Source: Oleispirillum sp963678075 (GTDB lineage Bacteria; Pseudomonadota; Alphaproteobacteria; Rhodospirillales; Rhodospirillaceae). From it: a stretch of 64,000 nt of DNA. The notes under the pieces are model-generated. The model made no database searches. It saw only the letters and a list, made by a program, of their open reading frames with translations, and was not told the origin of the DNA. Location of the stretch: positions 62,001-126,000 of the forward strand of contig CAXXPK010000005.1 in the NCBI GenBank assembly GCA_963678075.2, given 5' to 3'. Below are positions 9,687-20,074 of this stretch, one piece after another (the stretch's first letter is position 1; the number at the start of each line of letters is the position of its first letter). The translations under genes and the position numbers were made by a program.

Positions 9687-10511
9687 TTACTTGACGATGC
9701 GGATCAGGACGCGACGGTTGCGCGGTTCCTTCTGCCCGTCGGCGGTCTTGACCGCAAGATCGGACTCGCCGAAGGCGCTGATCGTGATCGCGGATTCCGG
9801 CACGCCTTGCTTGGACAGGGCGTCGCCGATGACCTCGGCGCGCAGGGACGACAGACGGTCGTTGTAGCTGGCCTTGCCGGAACGGTCGGCATGGCCGGCC
9901 ACGTCGGCGCGCGCCGCTTTTTCCTTCTTGAAGGTGGCCGCGGCTTCCTTGATCACCGCCATCGCATCGCCCTGCAACTTCGCCGAATTCAAGGGGAAGT
10001 AGACGACGAAGGGCTGCGTCTTCAGGCGTTCGAGGTCGTTCAGGTGCTTGATCGCGTCGTCGAATTTTTTGCGGCAGGCGGCGATGTCGTCGGTCTGCCA
10101 GTTTTCTTCCTGTTGTTCCATCCAGCATTCGTAACCGGCCTGCGCGGCGGCCAGCTGCTTCGGCGCGGCGGCCTTGTACTCGGCGTTCAGGAAGTGCACG
10201 ACTTGGCCACGCGCGGCGGTCAGTTCGGCGATCTTGTCCTTGGGCAGGTCACGATCGCCGACCGCTTCCGGGGCGGGCGGGGTGCCAGCGGCGGCCTGTT
10301 TGCCACGCCTGACATAGGCGGCGGTGTCGCGCCAGTCGCACTGGACGCGCTCGTAATCGGCAAGGGCGACGTACTCGTCGCGCAGCGCCTGGTCGAAAGC
10401 ACCGCCGGAAACCTTCGAGGCCTTAAGCCCTTCGACGTCCCAGGCGCCGCTACAGGCGGAGAGCACGCCCGCCATTCCCGCACAAGACAAAACAGCCAAT
10501 GATTTGCGCAT
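9687..10511 (-). CDS. OmpA-family outer-membrane lipoprotein
   Basis: 275 residues. The N-terminus is a lipoprotein signal with lipobox LSAC, so Cys about 20 should be lipidated. A middle helical region is followed by an OmpA/Pal peptidoglycan-binding domain (about 165-275) with a VYFPLNSAKL start and the family motif NRRVLI. The likely role is tethering the outer membrane to peptidoglycan, as Pal does; the long middle part distinguishes it from Pal. An A/T-rich region upstream separates it from rlmN. Confidence 0.87.
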   Translation of the reverse strand: MRKSLAVLSCAGMAGVLSACSGAWDVEGLKASKVSGGAFDQALRDEYVALADYERVQCDWRDTAAYVRRGKQAAAGTPPAPEAVGDRDLPKDKIAELTAARGQVVHFLNAEYKAAAPKQLAAAQAGYECWMEQQEENWQTDDIAACRKKFDDAIKHLNDLERLKTQPFVVYFPLNSAKLQGDAMAVIKEAAATFKKEKAARADVAGHADRSGKASYNDRLSSLRAEVIGDALSKQGVPESAITISAFGESDLAVKTADGQKEPRNRRVLIRIVK

Positions 10512-10697
10512 GACGAATTCCTTCTGATTTCTTTGTCTTTGGGGCGGCCTTCGCGAAAGGTAATGGAACAACCCCGTCGCCGTGATGGCGGACCTGAAAC
10601 GCATAGAACGAAAACCTAACGCGACTTCAGGATAAAATAAATTATTGTTTGCAAAAAATGCGGTTTTTTCGATGCAGAGGATTGAGTATGAGAAACC

Positions 10698-11876
10698 ATG
10701 AACAGTGATTTTGAGACCTCATCCGCTTCGTCGCCGGTTGACGACCGGACCGATCTGATCGGGCTTTCCCGCGACGAGATGACCGCCGCCCTTGCCGGAT
10801 TGGGCGAAAAACCCTTCCGTACCAAGCAAGTGTGGCATTGGATCTATCACCAGGGGGAAACCGACTTCGCGCGGATGACCTCCCTGGGCAAGCCCCTGCG
10901 CGATAAGTTGGCGGCACACTTCAAGGTTGGCCGCCCGCGCGTGGTGACCGAGCAGAACTCTGCCGACGGCACCCGTAAGTGGCTGCTGGAAATGGCCGAT
11001 GGCAATCAGGTGGAGGCCGTTCACATTCCCGAGGACGATCGCGGCGCGGTCTGCGTCTCCACCCAGGTCGGCTGCACCATGACCTGTCGCTTCTGCCACA
11101 CCGGTACCCAGACCCTGGTGCGTAACCTGACCGCCAGCGAAATCGTCGGTCAGTTCATGGTGGCCCGGGATTCCTATGGCGAGTGGCCGACCCCCGCCGA
11201 CGAGACGCGGCATCTCTCCAACGTCGTTCTGATGGGCATGGGCGAGCCGCTGTTGAACTATGACGCGGTGGCGACGGCGATGAAGATCGTGATGGACCCG
11301 GAAGGGATCGCCATGTCGAAGCGCCGGGTCACGTTATCGACCTCGGGCTACATCCCGAACATGCGGCGCTGCGCCGAGGAACTGGGGGTAAAGCTGGCGG
11401 TGTCGCTGCACGCGCCGACCGACGCGGTGCGCAACGAAATCATGCCGGTCAACCGCAAGTACCCGATCAAGGACCTGATGGCGGCGATGAAGGACTATCA
11501 GGAGATCGCCGGTCAGCGCCAATATATCACCATCGAATACCTTCTGTTGAAGGGTGTGAACGATTCTTTGGCCGATGCCCGCGAACTGGTGCGCCTGTTC
11601 GACCCCGCCGGAATCGGCGTCAAGTTCAACTTGATTCCCTTCAATCCCTGGCCCGGCGCTCCCTACGAGACTCCCAGCGTCAAGTCGGCGCAGGCCTTTG
11701 CCGAGGTGCTAACGGCGGCGGGCTACGCGGCGCCGATTCGGGTGCCGCGCGGTCGCGACATCCTGGCCGCCTGCGGTCAGTTGCGTTCCGCCAGCGAACG
11801 CGAGCGGTTGAGCCGCTGGAAGGCGCGGCTGGCGGCGGGGATCGACGACCCGCACGAGGCGCCGGAAAAATCTTAA
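10698..11876 (+). CDS. rlmN: Dual-specificity 23S rRNA/tRNA m2A methyltransferase
   Basis: 392-residue radical-SAM protein with the Cys-X3-Cys-X2-Cys cluster motif in CTMTCRFCH, an N-terminal accessory domain with LGEKPFRTKQ, and the C-terminal region that carries the methylated cysteine (RDILAACGQL). RlmN methylates C2 of adenosine 2503 in 23S rRNA and A37 of some tRNAs. Length is normal. The upstream 10512-10697 interval is A/T-rich and should carry its promoter. Confidence 0.94.
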   Translation: MNSDFETSSASSPVDDRTDLIGLSRDEMTAALAGLGEKPFRTKQVWHWIYHQGETDFARMTSLGKPLRDKLAAHFKVGRPRVVTEQNSADGTRKWLLEMADGNQVEAVHIPEDDRGAVCVSTQVGCTMTCRFCHTGTQTLVRNLTASEIVGQFMVARDSYGEWPTPADETRHLSNVVLMGMGEPLLNYDAVATAMKIVMDPEGIAMSKRRVTLSTSGYIPNMRRCAEELGVKLAVSLHAPTDAVRNEIMPVNRKYPIKDLMAAMKDYQEIAGQRQYITIEYLLLKGVNDSLADARELVRLFDPAGIGVKFNLIPFNPWPGAPYETPSVKSAQAFAEVLTAAGYAAPIRVPRGRDILAACGQLRSASERERLSRWKARLAAGIDDPHEAPEKS

Positions 11877-12021
11877 ACGCGCCCTCGGTTTCGGCTTGTC
11901 GCGTCGCGCGGGCGTCCTATACTGCCGGTCTTTATCAGCTTGTCCGCGCGTTCCGGGGTCTGGGCCTTGGGGCGGCGGCGGTTTCTTGTTCGACGCGATG
12001 CTCAAGGAAAGGCATGCTCAT

Positions 12022-13236
12022 ATGACGAACGACGTCAAAAAGGTCGTTCTGGCCTACTCCGGTGGCCTGGATACCTCGATCATTCTGAAGTGGCTGCAAG
12101 ACGTCTATCGCTGCGAAGTGGTGACGTTCACGGCGGACATTGGTCAGGGCGAGGAACTGGAACCGGCACGACGAAAGGCTGAGATGCTGGGCATCAAGCA
12201 GATCTATGTCGATGATCTGCGCGAGGAATTCATCCGCGATTACGTCTTTCCGATGTTCCGCGCCAACGCGCTTTACGAAGGCCAGTATCTGCTGGGAACC
12301 TCGATCGCGCGGCCGTTGATCGCCAAACGCCAGATCGAAATCGCGATTGAGACCGACGCCGACGCGGTGTCCCACGGCGCCACCGGCAAGGGCAACGATC
12401 AGGTCCGCTTCGAGCTGGGCTATTACGCGTTGAAGCCCGACATCAAGGTGATCGCGCCCTGGCGCGAATGGGATCTGCACTCCCGTACCAAGTTGATCGA
12501 ATACGCGCGTCTGCACCAGATTCCGATTCCGAAGGACAAGCACGGCGAGGCGCCGTACTCGATGGACGCCAATCTGTTGCACATCTCGTACGAGGGTAAG
12601 GCGCTGGAAGATCCGGCGCTGCCGCCGGACGAGGACATGTTCCGCCGCACCGTCAGCCCGGAAAACGCGCCGGATCAGGCCGAGATGATCTCCGTCGAGT
12701 TCAAGAACGGCGACGCGGTGGCGGTCAATGGCGTCAAGCTGTCGCCCGCCTCCCTGCTGACCCGCCTGAACGAGCTGGGCGGCAAGCACGGCATCGGGCG
12801 CTTGGATCTGGTGGAAAACCGTTATGTTGGCATGAAGTCGCGTGGCGTCTACGAGACCCCCGGCGGCACCATCCTGTGGAAGGCGCATCGCGACATGGAA
12901 TCGATCACGCTTGATCGCGAGTCGATGCACCTGAAGGACGAACTGATGCCGCGCTACGCCACGCTGATCTATTCCGGCTATTGGTTCAGCCCGGAACGCG
13001 AGATACTGCAGGCGGCGATCGATGCGACGCAGAAGCCGGTCAATGGCGTGGTGCGGTTGAAGCTGTACAAGGGCAACGTGGTCACCATGGGACGCGAATC
13101 CCCCAACAGTCTGTACGACACCGCCACCGTGACCTTCGAGGAAGACGCTGTTTACGACCAGCATGACGCGGAAGGCTTCATCAAGTTGAACGCCCTGCGT
13201 CTGCGTCTGCGGTCCAATGCGTTGAAAGGTCTGTAG
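12022..13236 (+). CDS. argG: Argininosuccinate synthase; stop codon formed with an IS end
   Basis: 404 residues with the nucleotide-binding AYSGGLDTS near the N-terminus and the full ArgG sequence. It joins citrulline and aspartate using ATP. Start: ATG 12022, with AAGGAAAGG about ten bases upstream; the frame is open further up but lacks family character. Its stop codon TAG at 13234-13236 consists of the TA target duplication plus the first G of the inserted IS. Without the IS, the stop would have been TAA. Confidence 0.95.
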   Translation: MTNDVKKVVLAYSGGLDTSIILKWLQDVYRCEVVTFTADIGQGEELEPARRKAEMLGIKQIYVDDLREEFIRDYVFPMFRANALYEGQYLLGTSIARPLIAKRQIEIAIETDADAVSHGATGKGNDQVRFELGYYALKPDIKVIAPWREWDLHSRTKLIEYARLHQIPIPKDKHGEAPYSMDANLLHISYEGKALEDPALPPDEDMFRRTVSPENAPDQAEMISVEFKNGDAVAVNGVKLSPASLLTRLNELGGKHGIGRLDLVENRYVGMKSRGVYETPGGTILWKAHRDMESITLDRESMHLKDELMPRYATLIYSGYWFSPEREILQAAIDATQKPVNGVVRLKLYKGNVVTMGRESPNSLYDTATVTFEEDAVYDQHDAEGFIKLNALRLRLRSNALKGL

Positions 13237-14081
13237 GCTCAGGCCCCATTAAATTATTGTCAGGCAGATCGGCGGCTGATTCACTCATGGGAGGGAGGAC
13301 CCCATCCATGAGTGATCTGTTTTGGTTGTCAGAGAGGCAGTTGGTGAAGATCGAGCCGCATTTCCCGCTATCGCATGGCGTGCTGCGGGTTGATGATCGG
13401 CGAGTGATCAGCGGCATCGTTCATGTGATCCGCAACGGCTTACGGTGGCGAGATGCACCACTCGTCTATGGCCCCCACAAAACCCTCTATAATCGTTTCG
13501 TTCGCTGGAGCCGACTTGGGGTGTTCAGCCGGATCTTCGCGGCCTTGACGGGAGAGGCTGGCCCTCCAGACCGGTTGATGATCGATGCAACCCACCTGAA
13601 AGCTCATCGGACCGCCGCGAGCCTCTATAAAAAGGGGCTCTTCCCCGATGTATCGGACGCACAAAAGGCGGGCTGAACTCCAAGCTTCATGCGGTTTGCG
13701 ACGGACAAGGAAGGCCCCTCATCCTGCTGCTCAGCGAGGGGCAAATGAGCGATCACAAAGGCGCGATGCTGTTGCTCGACCCATTTCCCAAGGCCAACGT
13801 CCTGATCGCCGACAAGGGCTATGACGGTGATCCTCTTCGAGAGGCTTTGACACAGCGAGGGATCGCTACATGCATCCCGCCAATGCGTCATCGCAAAACC
13901 CAGCACGCTTACGACAAAATCCTCTATCGCCAGCGTCATAGGATCGAGAACCTCTTCGCTCGCCTCAAGGATTGGCGGTGTATCCACACCCGATATGACC
14001 GATGCGCGGATATCTTCTTTGCCGCCGTCATCCTCGCGGTACTCCTCCTCTTCTGGATCGAACCTTAATGAGTCCTGAGCC
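13236..14081 (+). mobile_element. IS5-family (IS427-like) insertion sequence, copy 1
   Basis: 846 bp flanked by imperfect 17-base inverted repeats (left GGCTCAGGCCCCATTAA; the right end, read in reverse, GGCTCAGGACTCATTAA) and a TA target duplication at 13234-13235 and 14082-14083. It carries a DDE transposase in two overlapping frames. Copy 2 at 27956-28802 is nearly the same but differs at several positions. The insertion lies in the argG stop codon. Family assignment rests on the transposase and the two-base TA target. Confidence 0.9.
13308..14068 (+). CDS. IS5-family transposase, needs a -1 frameshift
   Basis: The first frame (ATG 13308) gives the N-terminal helix-turn-helix part and the first catalytic Asp in IDATHLKAHRTA, then stops at about 13676. 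The -1 frame picks up the family sequence (GRTKGGLNSKLH) and contains the second Asp in ADKGYDGD and the Glu in RHRIENLFARLK. The shift fits the run of five A and four G at 13629-13637. IS427-group elements commonly make transposase by this kind of frameshift, so copy 1 is probably intact. Confidence 0.82.
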
Positions 14082-14251
14082 TAAGGGGCCTTTCCCAATG
14101 TTCAGGGCGCCCCCGCCGGCATTCCCGTCGGGGTTGGTGTATTTCCAGGGGGTTCCGGTGAAACGTCCATTGCGCGCTGAAGGCGGCTGCGTTACATATC
14201 GCCGGTTCGATTTGCGTTCGAAAGCGCGATGAGCGCGGGTGGAGGGACCTG

Positions 14252-14749
14252 ATGAGCGTGCGGTTGGTTTCGGTGATCCTGGCGGGACTGAGCGTGGCCA
14301 TGTTCGGCTCTGGCGCGATGGCGGCAGAGGGGCAAACGTCGCGGGCGAATAGAGGCATTGCGTCCGCCGAATGCGGCTGGATTGGCAAGCGCATCATCCA
14401 GTTGCTGTCGCGTGACGACGTGGTTTCGGCGGGAGAGTTCCGTCAGTTCTATGTGTCCTTCGGTTGTTCCGAGTCGCATTTGAGCGCCGCATTCGGTTGC
14501 GCGATCGAAGGCCCCACCGGTGCCGATGCCGATGCCTGTGCCGCTCGTGCCGAGTGCGTCGATCTGTGCTGGCGGTCTCCCGCCGCGTCGTCCCTCGACA
14601 AGGCGCCGCACACGGTCGCGCCGGCAAAGACCCTGGCTCCGTCCAATAAGGGCAAGGTGCAATCGCCGCCGCCGCCGCAACCGCCGAAGAAGCCGACCGA
14701 GGCAAAGCCTTTGGCCCTGCCGTCCGGTCCCTACGACAAGAAGCAATAA
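14252..14749 (+). CDS. Exported protein of unknown function with proline-rich tail
   Basis: 165 residues with a clear Sec signal peptide (cleavage near AMA-AEG, residue 24) and several cysteines in the mature part that could form disulfides (AECGW, FGCSES, FGCAIE, AECVDLCW). The last 40 residues are rich in proline and lysine, which suggests a flexible or wall-spanning tail. I recognise no family. It lies directly upstream of the glucan synthase gene on the same strand and may be periplasmic. Confidence 0.65.
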   Translation: MSVRLVSVILAGLSVAMFGSGAMAAEGQTSRANRGIASAECGWIGKRIIQLLSRDDVVSAGEFRQFYVSFGCSESHLSAAFGCAIEGPTGADADACAARAECVDLCWRSPAASSLDKAPHTVAPAKTLAPSNKGKVQSPPPPQPPKKPTEAKPLALPSGPYDKKQ

Positions 14750-14822
14750 GGCGCGGGGGGGCGCATTCCCCCTCTTCGACCGCGGGCGGGGCGAAACCGC
14801 CCCGGGGTGAAGTTCGGACACG

Positions 14823-17405
14823 ATGAAACGCGTTGTGCTTGCGGCCCTGGTAGCCGCTTTTTTGCATGGTCTGGTCTGGGTCGCGACGCATGAAACCATC
14901 GCGCCGCCCGACCTTGAGGACACCATCGATTCGCTGTCCTTCAACAACGCCGCGCCGAAGGATCGCGCCACCCCCTTCTCCCCCGAGGAAATTGCCGCCA
15001 CCGACCGCGATCTCGCCATTGTCGCCAAGGTCTCTCGTGGCATCCGGCTGTACGCCGCGACCGGCCGGTTCGAGGAAACCCCCCCCTTGGCCCGCAAGCA
15101 CGGCGTCAAGGTGACGGTCGGCGCATGGTTGGACAAGGACCTGAAATACAACGCCAAGGAAATCGAATCCGCGATCGCGGTGGCCAACCGCAATCCCAAC
15201 GTCCGCGCCGTCGTGGTCGGCAACGAAGCCCTGCTGCGCGGCGATCTGACTTATGACCAGTTGGTGAGTTATCTTCGCCAGGTGCGCAAAAGGGTCGGTG
15301 TGCCGGTTTCCACCGGCGAAATCTGGTATTCCTGGATCGAGCATCCGAAGCTGGCCAACGAGGTCGATTTCATCGCCGCCCACGTTCTTCCCTATTGGGA
15401 GGCGGTGCCGCCCAAGGACGCGGTGAAGTTCGCGGTGCAGCGCTACCAGGATTTGAGGAACGCGTTTCCCGGCAAGCGGATCGTGATCGCCGAGTTCGGT
15501 TGGCCGAGCCGTGGCTACAACCGTCATTCCGCCGAGCCGGACCCGATCGGTCAGGCGCGTATCCTGCGCGAGTTCCTGGCCGAGGCGAAGGCGCGTGGCA
15601 TCGAATACAACATTGTCGAGGCCTTTGACCAACCGTGGAAGGTCAACGAAGGCAGCGTCGGCCCCTATTGGGGGATCATCGACGCCGACCGCAATTTCAA
15701 GTTCTCGCTTTCCGGAACCGTCGAACGCAGCAACATGGCGCGGCTGGCGGCGGTGGCGCTGATTCTGGGGGCGGCGGTCACGATCTTCGGTCTGCGCCGA
15801 CGCAACCCTACCTTCGGTCATGCCCTGGCGTTTTCCGCCGCCGCCAATGCCCTGGCCGCGGCGATGGCGCTGGCCGCGATGTATCCGATCGAGAATTACC
15901 TGAACTTCGGTTCGGCGCTGGCCTGGGTGATCGGCTTCCTGCTGATGATTCCGTTGTCGATGATGACCCTGGTCAAGGTGCACGAGGTGGCGGAAATCAC
16001 CCTCGGACGTCGGCCGCAGCGGCTGTGGCGTCCGCTTCCCGATGCGCCGGAACCGGCTCGCTGGCCGATGGTGTCGATTCACATCCCGGTCTATCGCGAG
16101 CCGCCGGAAATGCTGGCCCAGACCCTGAACAGCGTCGCCGCCCTCGACTATCCGAATTTCGAGGTCCTGGTGATCGTCAACAACACGCCCGAGGAACACC
16201 TTTGGCGGCCGATCGAGGCGCACTGCGCGGCGTTGGGCCCCCGCTTCAAGTTCATCAATTTGCCGAAGGTTTCGGCCTTCAAGGCGGGCGCTCTCAACAT
16301 GGCGATGCCCCAGGTGGCGCCGGAGGCCGAGATTCTGGCGCTGCTGGATGCCGACTATGTGGTGCATCCGCGTTGGCTGCGGGACTTGGTTCCGGCCTTC
16401 GTCGATCCGATGGTGGCGTTGGTGCAGGCGCCGCAGGATCACCGAGACGGCCACGATTCGCTGTTCAAGGAGGTGATGAACAGCGAATACGCCGGGTTCT
16501 TCGATATCGGCATGGTGCAGCGGAACGAGGATGACGCGATCATCACCCACGGCACCATGCTGATGATCCGCCGCAAGACCTTCGACGAGGAAGGCGGCTG
16601 GGCCACCGATACCATCACCGAGGATACCGAACTGGGTCTGCGTCTGTTGGCGAAGGGCTATCACGCGCACTACACCAATCGTCGCTATGGTTGGGGGATG
16701 CTGCCCGACACCTATAAGGCGTTCAAGACGCAGCGCCACCGCTGGGCCTATGGCGCGGTGCAGATCATCCGCAAGCACTGGCGCCTGATGCTGCCCGGTC
16801 GTTCGCAACTGACCGGGGCACAACGTTTCCAGTTCGTCACCGGCTGGTCGTACTGGTTGTCGGATGCCTTTGGCGTCGCCGCCGCGATCCTTAACTTGAT
16901 CTGGGTGCCGGTGATTTTGTTCGTTGGCGTGTTGATTCCGATGCTGCCGTTCACCCTGCCGATCCTGGCGGCGTTCTTCGTCAATCTGTTGCATTGCATG
17001 GTGCTGTACGGGACGCGGGTGAAGGTGCCGTTCAGCCAGATCGTCGGCGCCGCGATCGCCGCGATGAGCCTGCAATACACCGTGGCCAGCGCGATGGCGG
17101 CGGGGTTCCTGACCGATAACCTGCCATTCCTGCGGACCGACAAGGGCGGTGCTGCGAAACGCAAGGCCGACGAAAATCCGGCGAAGTGGGAAACCATCCT
17201 GGGGACCTCGCTGCTGTTCGGATCGATCATCCTGGTGGCCACCAACTTCACCGGCATCACCGAGCTCAATATCTTCGCCGCGACCCTGGCGATTCAGGCG
17301 CTGCCGTTCCTCTCCGCGACGGGGCTTGCCTTCCTGGAGCGCCGGATCAGCAGTCGCGCACAACGCCGTGCCGCCGCCGATGCCGCCGCCGCCCCCGCCG
17401 AATAA
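14823..17405 (+). CDS. GH17 beta-1,3-glucanase/transferase fused to GT2 glucan synthase
   Basis: 860 residues. After an N-terminal membrane anchor comes a GH17-like domain (about 70-300) with the acid/base region VVVGNEALLRG and the nucleophile region IAEFGWPSRG. Two or three membrane helices follow (about 305-390), then a GT2 glycosyltransferase (about 415-650) with LLDADYV and the processive QxxRW motif as QRHRW, and further C-terminal helices. Such fusions resemble the NdvB/NdvC beta-1,3(1,6)-glucan system of bradyrhizobia, combined here in one protein. The likely product is a periplasmic or surface beta-glucan; linkage is inferred. Confidence 0.85.
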   Translation: MKRVVLAALVAAFLHGLVWVATHETIAPPDLEDTIDSLSFNNAAPKDRATPFSPEEIAATDRDLAIVAKVSRGIRLYAATGRFEETPPLARKHGVKVTVGAWLDKDLKYNAKEIESAIAVANRNPNVRAVVVGNEALLRGDLTYDQLVSYLRQVRKRVGVPVSTGEIWYSWIEHPKLANEVDFIAAHVLPYWEAVPPKDAVKFAVQRYQDLRNAFPGKRIVIAEFGWPSRGYNRHSAEPDPIGQARILREFLAEAKARGIEYNIVEAFDQPWKVNEGSVGPYWGIIDADRNFKFSLSGTVERSNMARLAAVALILGAAVTIFGLRRRNPTFGHALAFSAAANALAAAMALAAMYPIENYLNFGSALAWVIGFLLMIPLSMMTLVKVHEVAEITLGRRPQRLWRPLPDAPEPARWPMVSIHIPVYREPPEMLAQTLNSVAALDYPNFEVLVIVNNTPEEHLWRPIEAHCAALGPRFKFINLPKVSAFKAGALNMAMPQVAPEAEILALLDADYVVHPRWLRDLVPAFVDPMVALVQAPQDHRDGHDSLFKEVMNSEYAGFFDIGMVQRNEDDAIITHGTMLMIRRKTFDEEGGWATDTITEDTELGLRLLAKGYHAHYTNRRYGWGMLPDTYKAFKTQRHRWAYGAVQIIRKHWRLMLPGRSQLTGAQRFQFVTGWSYWLSDAFGVAAAILNLIWVPVILFVGVLIPMLPFTLPILAAFFVNLLHCMVLYGTRVKVPFSQIVGAAIAAMSLQYTVASAMAAGFLTDNLPFLRTDKGGAAKRKADENPAKWETILGTSLLFGSIILVATNFTGITELNIFAATLAIQALPFLSATGLAFLERRISSRAQRRAAADAAAAPAE

Positions 17406-17467
17406 CCCCCTGTAACGCCGTCGGTTTGCCCCCATATGTAGGGGAAAGGCGGACAAAAGGGGATGCG

Positions 17468-18641
17468 ATGTCGGTGGCCACGGCGTGGAGCGACGACAGG
17501 GATTCCGCAGCGGCCTATGGTCGTCTGCGCGATCGGTTGTCGGGCGATCCCGATTTTTTGATTCTCTATTACACCGAAGACCATGATCCCGCCGCCTTGC
17601 GCGCCGGGCTGTCCGGCCTGCCCGTCGCGTCGCGGATGCTGGGTGGGTCCACCAGCCGCAGCCTGATGACCGAGGAAGGGGTGTTTCTGGACGTCCCGGT
17701 GATCGGCATGATGGGGGTGCGGAGCGAGGGGGCTCGTTTCGGCGTGGCCTTGTGCAAGAAGTCCAGCGATTCGCGCGCCACCGCGGTTTTGGCGGCGCTG
17801 GATGACGCCGGGCGCCCCGGCGAGGTTCCCGATCTGCTGATCCTGTGCTCCACGCCGGGCGGCGAGGAAGAGGCCTTGTCCGGACTCGTCGATGTCCTGG
17901 GCGAGAGTATGCCGGTGTTCGGTGGCAGTACCGGCGACAACGACAGCGCGGGTCGTTGGAGCGTGTTCACCCGCGACGATGGTGGTCGGGATGCTCTGAC
18001 GGTGGCCGTGGTGTTCGCCGACTTCACGATAAATTGCGTCTTCCAGGGAGGATGCGTACCGTCCCGCTTCGGCGGCGTGGTGACGGAAACCGACGGCGCG
18101 CGGGCGATTCTTCGCATCGATGGTCAGCCCACCGCCGATGTCTACACCGCTTGGCACGAGGCACAGACGGGCCGCCCCTTGTTCCGCGACCGGACTCTGC
18201 AGCAGCGCACCGCGCTGACCCCGTTGGGGCGCGAGGTCGGTGCCGTCGGTGGCTTCGGCGCCTATACGTTGTCGCACATTTGGTCGTTGCGCGACGACGG
18301 CGGATTGGAGCTGTTGACCGATGTTAAACCGGCCAGCAGGTGCATCTGATGGTCGGTTCGCGGCGAACCCTGGTGGCGCGCGCGGAACGGACCGTTGAGG
18401 CGGCGATCGCCATGCGGCGCGCCGAAGCCCGCACGGACGGAGGGGGCTGATGACGTTTTGCATGGGGCTGGTGCTGGCTCTTGGCGCCGACGACATGCGC
18501 GCGGTGCAGGACAGCGTGCGGGTCGCGATGCAGGGTCGGCCATTTCTGGTGGCGTTTACCCTCGGTGAGCAGGGGTGCCTGTTGGAAGACCGCGCGGTTC
18601 ATGGGAACCTGATGATCTCCTTCCTGATCATCGATGCCTGA
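17468..18641 (+). pseudogene. FIST-domain sensor protein, two frameshifts
   Basis: The first frame (17468-18349) gives FIST_N and part of FIST_C. The family sequence continues in a second frame (QQVHLMVGSRRTLVARAER) from about 18325, and in a third frame (FLVAFTLGEQGC, ending at 18641) from about 18440. One-base indels near 18320-18330 and in a G run at 18437-18445 would explain both. FIST domains are thought to bind small ligands such as amino acids. The next gene, a GAF-PAS-GGDEF protein, starts at the FIST stop, so the FIST protein is probably its sensory partner. Confidence 0.72.
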
Positions 18642-18654
18642 GGACGGGAACGCG

Positions 18655-20067
18655 ATGTCGAAGACCGTCGAATTCGACAATCTGTTGGCGGTGTTGCGTG
18701 ATTTGGTGCCGTTCGAGAGTGCCTTCCTGCTGGCTGCCGGGGGGCGTGGCGGTTATCGCGTGGTGCGTTCGACGGCGCGGCGGTTCCTGGGGGTCAAGTG
18801 GCCGTCGCGTGCGGTCCTGAAACGCGTTCTCGATGGCGAGACGGTGGCCTTGTTCGATACCCGCCGGGTTCCCGAGTGGGGCGATCTGCCGCCATCGGTT
18901 CTGGCGGCGGTGTGCTCGGCGGTGATGGTGCCGATCCGTTCCGACGCCACGCGCGCCGCGATGGTCTTCGTGCATGCCGTCCCGGTGTTCTTCTCCCCGG
19001 CCCATCTGCATCTGCTGAAGCGGTTCTCGCCGCTGATCGATCAGGCGTTGTCCAGTATCGAGGTGCGCGAGCGCCTTGAAACGGAACGCAATCTGTCGGA
19101 TGCCGCGACCCAGGAAAGGCTGAAGGAAATCCAGGAACGCCGCAAGGCCGAGGCGGAAAGCAAGCGGGTTCACGATTTGATAGCCAGCGCCATCGGGTTT
19201 TCGCCGATCTATTTGTGGGAACTGGATGACAAAAAGCGTTACACCTTCGCCGAGGGAACTCAGAAGATTCTGGGGTATGCTCCCGAGGAAGTGATCGGGC
19301 GCGAGGTCGCTCCCTGTTTCGACGATTCCGCCGACCCCAATCGCGACACTCTCCAGGATGTCCTGGACCGGCAGCGTCCCTTCGAGAATCTGGTGGCGCA
19401 TCGCCGTCGCAAGGACAGGCAGTCGCCTGTGGGTGTCGATTAGTGGCAGTCCGGTCACCGATGCCGATGGGCGGTTCGTCGGTTATCGCGGCGCCTCGAT
19501 GGACGTGACCGAGGCGACCGAGGCCAAACTCAAGCTGGAACAAATGGCGTTGCACGACGCGTTGACCGGTCTGGCCAATCGCCGCAAGTTCCTGATCGTT
19601 TCGACGTGGCGCAGGCGCGGTTGGGCCGTCAGGGGCAGCCGGTATCGCTGTTGGCGCTGGACATCGACCATTTTAAACGGGTCAACGACAACTATGGGCG
19701 CCCCGCCGGAGACAAAGTGCTGGTGGCGATCGCCCGCGTGTTGGAGAAGAACGTGCGCCGCACCAATCTGGTCGCGCGTTTCGGAGGCGAGGAGTTCATG
19801 GTCCTGTTGCCGGACTCACCGGCTTCCGGCGCGATCGAGACGGCGGAGAAACTGCGCGCCGCGCTGGAGGTGGAGCCGATCGTGGTCGAAACCGGCGGCG
19901 GCAAGGAAGCCTTGGCGATGACGATCAGCATCGGGGTGGCGACGATGACGCGGGAGGCTCCCTCGTCCTTCGATGATCTGGCCGAGCGCGCCGACCAAGC
20001 CCTCTATGCGGCCAAGCTGTCCGGCCGCAACCGCGTCTGCGTCGAGGGGGAGGGGGGCGTTTCCTGA
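18655..20067 (+). pseudogene. GAF-PAS-GGDEF diguanylate cyclase, two frameshifts
   Basis: Three frames in order give a GAF-like domain (about residues 1-145), a coiled coil, a PAS domain (WELDDKKRYTF region), and a GGDEF domain with the variant FGGEEF, which is still compatible with cyclase activity. The first frame stops at 19443; restoring the frame needs removal of one base near 19416. The second shift is near 19600, within the DALTGLANRRKFL helix. If intact, the protein would make c-di-GMP. It overlaps the FIST gene and should be co-transcribed. ATG 18634 is an alternative start. Confidence 0.75.
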
Positions 20068-20074
20068 ACGCGGG

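Noticed and set aside
14394..17456. A 1020-codon open frame opposite the glucan synthase
   Set aside because: It has no domain structure and is the usual antisense shadow in GC-rich DNA; the plus-strand protein has all GH17 and GT2 motifs.
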